From assembly GCA_017307755.1 (NCBI GenBank), contig JAFKGQ010000024.1, positions 1 through 64,000 on the forward strand: DNA of 64,000 nt. The letters run 5' to 3'. Positions 59,083 to 64,000 of the stretch are shown here, one piece after another (positions within the stretch are counted from its first letter, which is position 1; every line of letters begins with the position of its first letter). The DNA comes from Chitinophagaceae bacterium (GTDB lineage: Bacteria; Bacteroidota; Bacteroidia; Chitinophagales; Chitinophagaceae). The notes beneath the pieces are model-generated. The model saw only the letters and a program-made list of their open reading frames with translations, did not search any database and was not told the DNA's origin. The translations under genes and the position numbers were made by a program.

Positions 59083-61416
59083 ATGCAAAAAAAACAGCTC
59101 CGCAAAGAGCAGGCGCTTGAATACCATTCCAAAGGGCGACCGGGCAAGATCGAGGTCGTACCTACCAAGGAGGCAAAGACGCAAAGGGATCTATCCCTGG
59201 CCTATTCTCCCGGCGTAGCGGAACCCTGCAAGGAGATCCACAAGCATCCCGACGATGTTTACAAATATACCGCCAAGGGCAACCTGGTGGCCGTGATCAG
59301 TAATGGTACGGCCGTGCTGGGTCTGGGGGATATCGGTCCCGAGGCCTCCAAACCCGTCATGGAAGGCAAGGGCGTACTATTCAAGATCTTCGCCGACATC
59401 GATGTTTTCGACATAGAGATCAATGAGAAAGACCCTGAAAAATTCGTTCAGATCGTAAAGGCCCTGGAGCCCACTTTTGGGGGTATCAACCTGGAAGATA
59501 TCAAGGCGCCGGAATGCTTCTATATAGAACAAAAGCTAAGGGATCAGCTCAAGATCCCCGTGATGCATGATGACCAGCACGGCACCGCCATCATCAGCAG
59601 CGCCGCCCTGCTGAATGCCCTGGAGTTACAGAAAAAAAAGATCGACAGGATCCGATTTGTCGTCAATGGAGCCGGGGCGGCAGCCATGGCCTGTGTAAAG
59701 CTGTACGTAGCGTTGGGCGCCAAATACGAGAACTTCATCTTATTTGATAAGGACGGGGTCCTTCATGACGGTCGTACGGATCTGGACGAGGTCAAACGGA
59801 AGTTTGCCGTCAAATCCGGGGATCAGACGCTGGAAAAAGCCATGAAGGATGCCGATGTCTTCGTAGGGCTTAGCGTCGGCAACGTGGTGACCGCCGAAAT
59901 GGTAAAAAGCATGGCCCGAAAGCCCATCATCTTTGCCCTGGCCAATCCCGACCCCGAGATCGGGTATGAGGTGGCCACCGAGGTACGGGATGATGTCATT
60001 ATGGCTACGGGCCGCAGCGACTATCCCAACCAGGTGAATAATGTGCTGGGGTTTCCTTTTATATTCAGGGGCGCTTTGGATGTCCGGGCCACCCAGATCA
60101 ATGAGGCTATGAAGCTGGCTGCCGTACACTCCCTGGCCGACCTGGCCAAGACGGCTGTCCCGGACATTGTGAATATGGCCTACAACGAGAAGAACATCGT
60201 ATTCGGCCCCACTTATATCATCCCCAAACCGCTGGACCCCCGGCTGCTGTCTACCGTAGCGCCAGCTGTAGCCCGTGCTGCCATGGACAGTGGTGTCGCA
60301 CAGACCTCCATCGACAATTGGGATGCCTATGCGATCGAGCTGAACAGGCGGTTGGGTTTGGACAACCAGCTTGTCCGTGTGTTGGGGAGCAAGGCCCGTA
60401 ACGAGCCCAAACGGCTGGTATTTGCCGAGGCGGATAACCTGAAGATCCTGAAAGTGGCCCAAATACTCTATGATGAGGGGGTGGCTTACCCCATGCTGCT
60501 GGGCGATGAAAAGAAGATCCGGCATATGGCCGCCGCCAACCAGATAGACCTGGAAGGGCTGCCCATCATCAATCCCCATAGCGATCAGTTCGAAGAACAG
60601 CGCCGGCGTTACAGTGAAGTCTTTTTCGCCAAGCGGGGGCGCAGGGGTTATAATAAGTATGAGTCCATGAAGGTCATGCGCGACCGGAACTATTTCGGTT
60701 GCATGATGGTAGAGATGGGAGACGCCGACGCCATGATCTCGGGTCTTACCAAGAATTATCCCGACACGATCCGGCCCGCACTGCAGGCCATCGGCACAGA
60801 GGAAGGCGTACAAAAGATCGCGGGCATGTACCTGCTGCTGACAAAGAAAGGCCCCTTGTTCATGGCCGACACTACCGTAAACTTCAACCCCACGGCCACG
60901 GAACTGGCCGACATCACATTGCTGACGGCCAAGGCTGTGCAGAACTTCAATCTCACACCCAGGATCGCCATGCTGAGCTACTCCAACTTCGGCACCAGCG
61001 ATTCGCCCGAAGCAAGATTGGTGGCGGAAGCACGAAAGATCGTAAAAGAGCGGAACCCTTCCCTCATCGTGGATGGGGAGATGCAGGCCAGCGTAGCCCT
61101 GAACAACGAATTGATAAAAGAAAATTATCCGTTCAGCGAGTTGGTGGATCAGGAGGTCAATACCCTTATCTTCCCCAACCTGGCAGCGGGCAACGTGGCG
61201 TATAATCTATTAAAAGAAGTCGGCGGCGCCGATGCCATCGGCCCCATCCTGCTGGGTTTGAAAAAACCCGTGCATGTGCTGCAACTGGGCAGCTCCGTAA
61301 GAAGCATTTACAATATGGCGCTGGTGGCAGTAGTGGATGCGCAGATCAAATGTAAGGGTAGCGTCACGACGGAAGAAATGGCAAAAGCGCCCTGGTGGAA
61401 AAGGAAAAAACAGTAA
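59083..61416 (+). CDS. maeB: NADP-dependent malic enzyme with phosphotransacetylase-like domain
   Basis: A 777-residue two-domain enzyme of the MaeB type. The malic enzyme domain (about 1-425) has SLAYSPGVAEPCKEI, MHDDQHGTAI and the nucleotide-binding VNGAGAAAMA. The C-terminal phosphate acetyl/butyryltransferase-like domain (about 435-770) has PKRLVFAEADNLKIL, DADAMISGLTKNY and SNFGTSDSPEARL. It decarboxylates malate to pyruvate with NADP; the PTA-like part is regulatory (acetyl-CoA sensing) in known members. ATG 59083 gives MQKKQLRKEQALEYH, as in the family. The 74-nt gap to the upstream gene suggests its own promoter. Confidence 0.96.
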   Translation: MQKKQLRKEQALEYHSKGRPGKIEVVPTKEAKTQRDLSLAYSPGVAEPCKEIHKHPDDVYKYTAKGNLVAVISNGTAVLGLGDIGPEASKPVMEGKGVLFKIFADIDVFDIEINEKDPEKFVQIVKALEPTFGGINLEDIKAPECFYIEQKLRDQLKIPVMHDDQHGTAIISSAALLNALELQKKKIDRIRFVVNGAGAAAMACVKLYVALGAKYENFILFDKDGVLHDGRTDLDEVKRKFAVKSGDQTLEKAMKDADVFVGLSVGNVVTAEMVKSMARKPIIFALANPDPEIGYEVATEVRDDVIMATGRSDYPNQVNNVLGFPFIFRGALDVRATQINEAMKLAAVHSLADLAKTAVPDIVNMAYNEKNIVFGPTYIIPKPLDPRLLSTVAPAVARAAMDSGVAQTSIDNWDAYAIELNRRLGLDNQLVRVLGSKARNEPKRLVFAEADNLKILKVAQILYDEGVAYPMLLGDEKKIRHMAAANQIDLEGLPIINPHSDQFEEQRRRYSEVFFAKRGRRGYNKYESMKVMRDRNYFGCMMVEMGDADAMISGLTKNYPDTIRPALQAIGTEEGVQKIAGMYLLLTKKGPLFMADTTVNFNPTATELADITLLTAKAVQNFNLTPRIAMLSYSNFGTSDSPEARLVAEARKIVKERNPSLIVDGEMQASVALNNELIKENYPFSELVDQEVNTLIFPNLAAGNVAYNLLKEVGGADAIGPILLGLKKPVHVLQLGSSVRSIYNMALVAVVDAQIKCKGSVTTEEMAKAPWWKRKKQ

Positions 61417-61435
61417 ATAATTTATACTTTCATTC

Positions 61436-62173
61436 ATGCATTTTTTTACAGAGTTTGGCCAATACCTGCTGATGCTGAAAGGAATGTTCTCCAAGCCGGA
61501 GAATGGCAAGATGTACTGGAAAGAGTTTATGCATCAATGTTCGGAGATAGGCATTGGCTCGCTGGGCATTGTGGTGATCATTTCCATCTTCATGGGTGCG
61601 GTGTCTACCCTGCAAACCGCCTATCAGCTGGTAAGCCCCCTGATCCCCTTGTCTACCATCGCACAGATCGTCCGGGATACCGTGATCCTGGAATTTTCTC
61701 CTACCCTCGTCTGTATCGTACTGGCAGGCGTCGTCGGCAGTAAGATCGCCAGCGAGCTGGGCAATATGCGGGTGAGTGAACAGATCGATGCCCTGGAAAT
61801 CATGGGCATCAATACCAAGACCTACCTGATCCTCCCCAAACTGCTGGCGTCCATCGTCGTCATTCCCATGCTGGTGGTGATCTCGGCAGTGTTGGGCATC
61901 TGGGGTGGCCGGCTGGCGGGGACCATGACGGGCATCCTGTCCGGGGCGGCCTTTGACAAGGGGCTGCATCAGTATTTCAAGCCATACAATGTATTTTTCG
62001 CCCTCGCAAAGGCCTATACATTTGCTTTTATCATCTCCAGCATCCCCGCCTTTTATGGTTATTATGTCCGTGGAGGCGCCCTGGAGATCGGAAGGGCAAG
62101 CACCAGGTCCGTAGTGGTCAGCTGCGTTCTTGTGCTATTTGCGGACTACCTGTTATCGGCCTTATTGCTCTAA
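61436..62173 (+). CDS. mlaE: MlaE-type ABC transporter permease
   Basis: A 245-residue integral membrane protein with about five to six hydrophobic segments. It carries the MlaE/TrgA signature around the central helices (LEFSPTLVCIVLAGVVGSKI, ASELGNMRVSEQIDALEIMG). It forms the membrane channel of a phospholipid transport complex linking inner and outer membranes, with the ATPase encoded 15 nt downstream. An MCE-domain substrate-binding gene is not in the window and may lie elsewhere. Gene symbol assigned by family. Confidence 0.93.
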   Translation: MHFFTEFGQYLLMLKGMFSKPENGKMYWKEFMHQCSEIGIGSLGIVVIISIFMGAVSTLQTAYQLVSPLIPLSTIAQIVRDTVILEFSPTLVCIVLAGVVGSKIASELGNMRVSEQIDALEIMGINTKTYLILPKLLASIVVIPMLVVISAVLGIWGGRLAGTMTGILSGAAFDKGLHQYFKPYNVFFALAKAYTFAFIISSIPAFYGYYVRGGALEIGRASTRSVVVSCVLVLFADYLLSALLL

Positions 62174-62188
62174 CCCTCAACCATCGCA

Positions 62189-62998
62189 ATGATCGAAGTA
62201 AAAAATATAAAAAAAGGTTTCGGCGAGAAAATTGTCATCAACGACGTAAGCGCTGTCTTTGAGACAGGAAAATGCAACCTGATCATCGGCACCAGCGGCA
62301 GCGGCAAGACCGTACTGATGAAATGCCTGGTCGGTCTTTTTGAGCCGGACAGCGGAGAGATATTCTACAACGGGCAGTCTTTTTCCGAAATGACGGAAGA
62401 GCATCGCAAAGAGCTGCGTCAGCGAATAGGTATGCTCTTTCAGGGCTCGGCGCTGTTCGATAGTATGACCGTTGAACAGAATGTGATGTTCCCCCTGGAT
62501 ATGTTCACCAAGGACACTTATGCTGTCAAACTGAAAAGGGTCAACGAGGTGCTGGACCGCGTCAACCTGAAGGACGCCAATAAAAAATTCCCCGCCGAGA
62601 TCTCCGGGGGGATGAAAAAAAGGGTGGGTATTGCACGCGCCATCGTGCTCAACCCCAAATACCTCTTCTGCGATGAACCTAACTCCGGCCTCGACCCCCA
62701 GACCTCCCTGCTGATAGACAAGCTGATCAAGGAGATCACGACCGAATACAATATCACCACCGTGGTGAACACACATGATATGAACAGCGTGATGGAAATA
62801 GGGGACAACATCATCTATATGTACCAGGGGCTGAAAGAATGGGAAGGCAGCAACAAGGAGATCATATTCAGCAAGAACAAGCTCCTAAACGAGTTTATCT
62901 TCGCCTCCGAGTTCCTCCAGGATGCCAAGGACATGCGGATGTTGGAGATGAAAGGGAAGATCGACAACAACAGGAACATGGATGAGCTTTTAAAATAG
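62189..62998 (+). CDS. mlaF: MlaF-type ABC transporter ATP-binding protein
   Basis: A 269-residue ABC ATPase: Walker A GTSGSGKT near 35-42, Q-loop in MLFQGSALFD, signature SGGMKKRVGIARA, Walker B YLFCDEPNSGLDP and the switch His in VNTHDM. The GMKKR-containing signature is typical of MlaF/Mkl. It powers the permease encoded directly upstream in a two-gene unit. The C-terminal 30 residues extend beyond the core, as common in Bacteroidota homologues. Confidence 0.95.
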   Translation: MIEVKNIKKGFGEKIVINDVSAVFETGKCNLIIGTSGSGKTVLMKCLVGLFEPDSGEIFYNGQSFSEMTEEHRKELRQRIGMLFQGSALFDSMTVEQNVMFPLDMFTKDTYAVKLKRVNEVLDRVNLKDANKKFPAEISGGMKKRVGIARAIVLNPKYLFCDEPNSGLDPQTSLLIDKLIKEITTEYNITTVVNTHDMNSVMEIGDNIIYMYQGLKEWEGSNKEIIFSKNKLLNEFIFASEFLQDAKDMRMLEMKGKIDNNRNMDELLK

Positions 62999-63057
62999 GC
63001 TGTTTGCCAGATATATTAGCATCACATTAAAAAAGGGGGCATTTCCCATTTTACCCT

Positions 63058-63065
63058 TATTTTTG
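63058..63065 (+). promoter_or_regulatory. -7 promoter element for sucD
   Basis: TATTTTTG matches TAnnTTTG and would give a leader of about 40 nt before the sucD ATG at 63113. No clear TTTG at the -33 position. Confidence 0.4.
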
Positions 63066-63112
63066 CCCACCGAATCACTGAATAGAATCACCGAATTATA
63101 ACCTATTCTCCC

Positions 63113-63982
63113 ATGGCAATCTTAGTTGACAAAAACTCCAGGATCATTGTACAGGGCTTTACAGGAACAGAAGGGACTTTCCATGCTACGCAAATGATAG
63201 ACTACGGCACTCAGGTGGTCGGTGGTGTGACGCCCGGCAAAGGCGGCAGTACCCATATCGATCGGCCTGTGTTCAACACCGTGTCTGACGCAGTTAAGGC
63301 CACGCAGGCCAATGTATCCATCATCTTCGTACCCCCGGCATTTGCCGCGGATGCGATCATGGAGGCTACGGAAGCAGGCATCGGGCTGGTGGTATGTATC
63401 ACGGAAGGTATTCCTGTACAGGACATGGTGAAGGCTAAGAACTATTTGACGGGTAAAAAGACGCGTCTCATCGGCCCCAATTGCCCCGGTGTCATTACAG
63501 CAGGGGAATGCAAGGTAGGCATCATGCCGGGCTTTGTCTTCAAAAAGGGGAATATCGGTATTGTTTCCAAATCCGGGACATTGACCTATGAGGCGGCCGA
63601 CCAGGTAGCCAAGGCAGGACTGGGCATTTCCACTGCGGTAGGTATCGGTGGCGACCCCATCATCGGGACCCCGACAAAGGAAGCGGTGGAGCTGTTGATG
63701 AATGACCCGGGGACGGAAGGCATCGTCATGATAGGAGAGATTGGCGGTAGTATGGAGGCTGAGGCCGCTCAATGGATCAAGGCCAACAGTAAAAAGCCCG
63801 TGGTAGGTTTTATCGCCGGCCAGACAGCCCCTCCCGGAAGAAGAATGGGACATGCCGGCGCCATCATCGGCGGCGCGGACGATACAGCCGCCGCCAAAAT
63901 GAAGATCATGGCGGAATGCGGCATCCATGTGGTACAAAGCCCTGCAGACATCGGCGCTACGATGGCAAAAGTTATCAAATAA
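63113..63982 (+). CDS. sucD: Succinyl-CoA synthetase subunit alpha
   Basis: A 289-residue subunit of the TCA-cycle enzyme interconverting succinyl-CoA and succinate with nucleotide phosphorylation. The CoA-binding N-terminal domain has IVQGFTGTEGTFHATQMIDY and GVTPGKGGSTH. The active-site histidine, phosphorylated during catalysis, is His247 in RRMGHAGAI. GPNCPGVITAGECKVGIMPG is conserved. Length and ends match the family. No sucC is adjacent in the window, as is common in Bacteroidota. The window ends 18 nt after its stop. Confidence 0.98.
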   Translation: MAILVDKNSRIIVQGFTGTEGTFHATQMIDYGTQVVGGVTPGKGGSTHIDRPVFNTVSDAVKATQANVSIIFVPPAFAADAIMEATEAGIGLVVCITEGIPVQDMVKAKNYLTGKKTRLIGPNCPGVITAGECKVGIMPGFVFKKGNIGIVSKSGTLTYEAADQVAKAGLGISTAVGIGGDPIIGTPTKEAVELLMNDPGTEGIVMIGEIGGSMEAEAAQWIKANSKKPVVGFIAGQTAPPGRRMGHAGAIIGGADDTAAAKMKIMAECGIHVVQSPADIGATMAKVIK

Positions 63983-64000
63983 TCATAGAAAAAAAGGCCC

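Noticed and set aside
59740..60813. Long open frame of 357 codons on the minus strand inside the malic enzyme gene
   Set aside because: It lies wholly opposite a well-conserved enzyme, has no family resemblance, and reflects codon bias in a GC-rich gene. The same applies to similar long antisense frames, for example 5553-6392 and 53506-54357.
1..64000. tRNA, rRNA, insertion sequences, integrases, prophage genes
   Set aside because: I looked in all intergenic gaps and saw no tRNA-like cloverleaf, rRNA segment, transposase or integrase; covariance searches could still find a small RNA that I cannot see by eye.

Overview
The window looks like a chromosomal segment of a Bacteroidota bacterium, most likely Chitinophagaceae. 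Supporting signs are a type IX secretion C-terminal sorting domain, many SPI/SPII-exported proteins, a GLPGLI-like protein, DUF2807 and DUF4199 proteins, an OmpA protein with thrombospondin type 3 calcium repeats, a SecA of about 1120 residues, a 47-nt-repeat CRISPR array of the kind found with Bacteroidota type II-C systems, and recurrent TAnnTTTG-like -7 promoter elements. Most genes are moderately GC-rich. A few patches are clearly AT-rich: the ATPase beside the CRISPR array, the Crp/VOC/DUF4199 trio, the PIN toxin-antitoxin pair and the first half of the T9SS protein. These are the likeliest recent acquisitions.

Layout: 1-700 is the end of a CRISPR array (9 repeats visible, no cas genes in the window). 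773-1939 is a DUF4143 ATPase. 2052-10080 holds a divergent alpha-2-macroglobulin/PBP1C pair. 10055-13227 holds two exported proteins and an AT-rich Crp-VOC-DUF4199 island. 13283-16060 is guaA plus an orphan periplasmic-binding protein, followed by a decayed YhcG-type nuclease gene. 16774-26365 is the four-gene ligase-associated DNA repair set (MBL-fold exonuclease, ATP-dependent DNA ligase, Lhr-like helicase, PdeM). It is interrupted by a dihaem cytochrome, two paralogous lipoproteins on the opposite strand and a haem-binding protein. A histone-deacetylase-fold enzyme and a lipoprotein follow.

28046-32960 is an envelope and signalling block: an ECF sigma factor with a membrane protein and a GLPGLI-like protein, an OmpA/TSP3 protein, a stand-alone sigma region 2-like protein and an exported coiled-coil protein. 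32951-37027 holds a lipoprotein/beta-barrel pair, a LuxR-type regulator, an alpha/beta hydrolase and a LexA-like HTH-S24 regulator. secA (37338-40712) ends at a clear terminator and is followed by a PIN-domain toxin-antitoxin pair.

41671-56592 is dominated by secreted and outer-membrane functions: a T9SS cargo protein, a metzincin-like zinc protease, a TonB-dependent receptor with a companion periplasmic protein, an FtsX/MacB-type permease and two exported amidohydrolase-family proteins. 56699-63982 is metabolic and house-keeping: deoC, a SPOR protein, an M20 amidohydrolase, a malic enzyme-phosphotransacetylase fusion, an MlaE/MlaF-type lipid transporter pair and sucD.

I did not find a complete new system that I could defend. 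The best leads are the repair cluster interleaved with cytochromes, the stand-alone sigma region 2 protein with a shared CCCTACCT box, the adjacent amidohydrolases in which two of three modules lack the metal-binding HxH motif, the tandem repeat carrying start codons at the pdeM/deacetylase junction, and promoters placed so close to start codons that the mRNAs should be leaderless.
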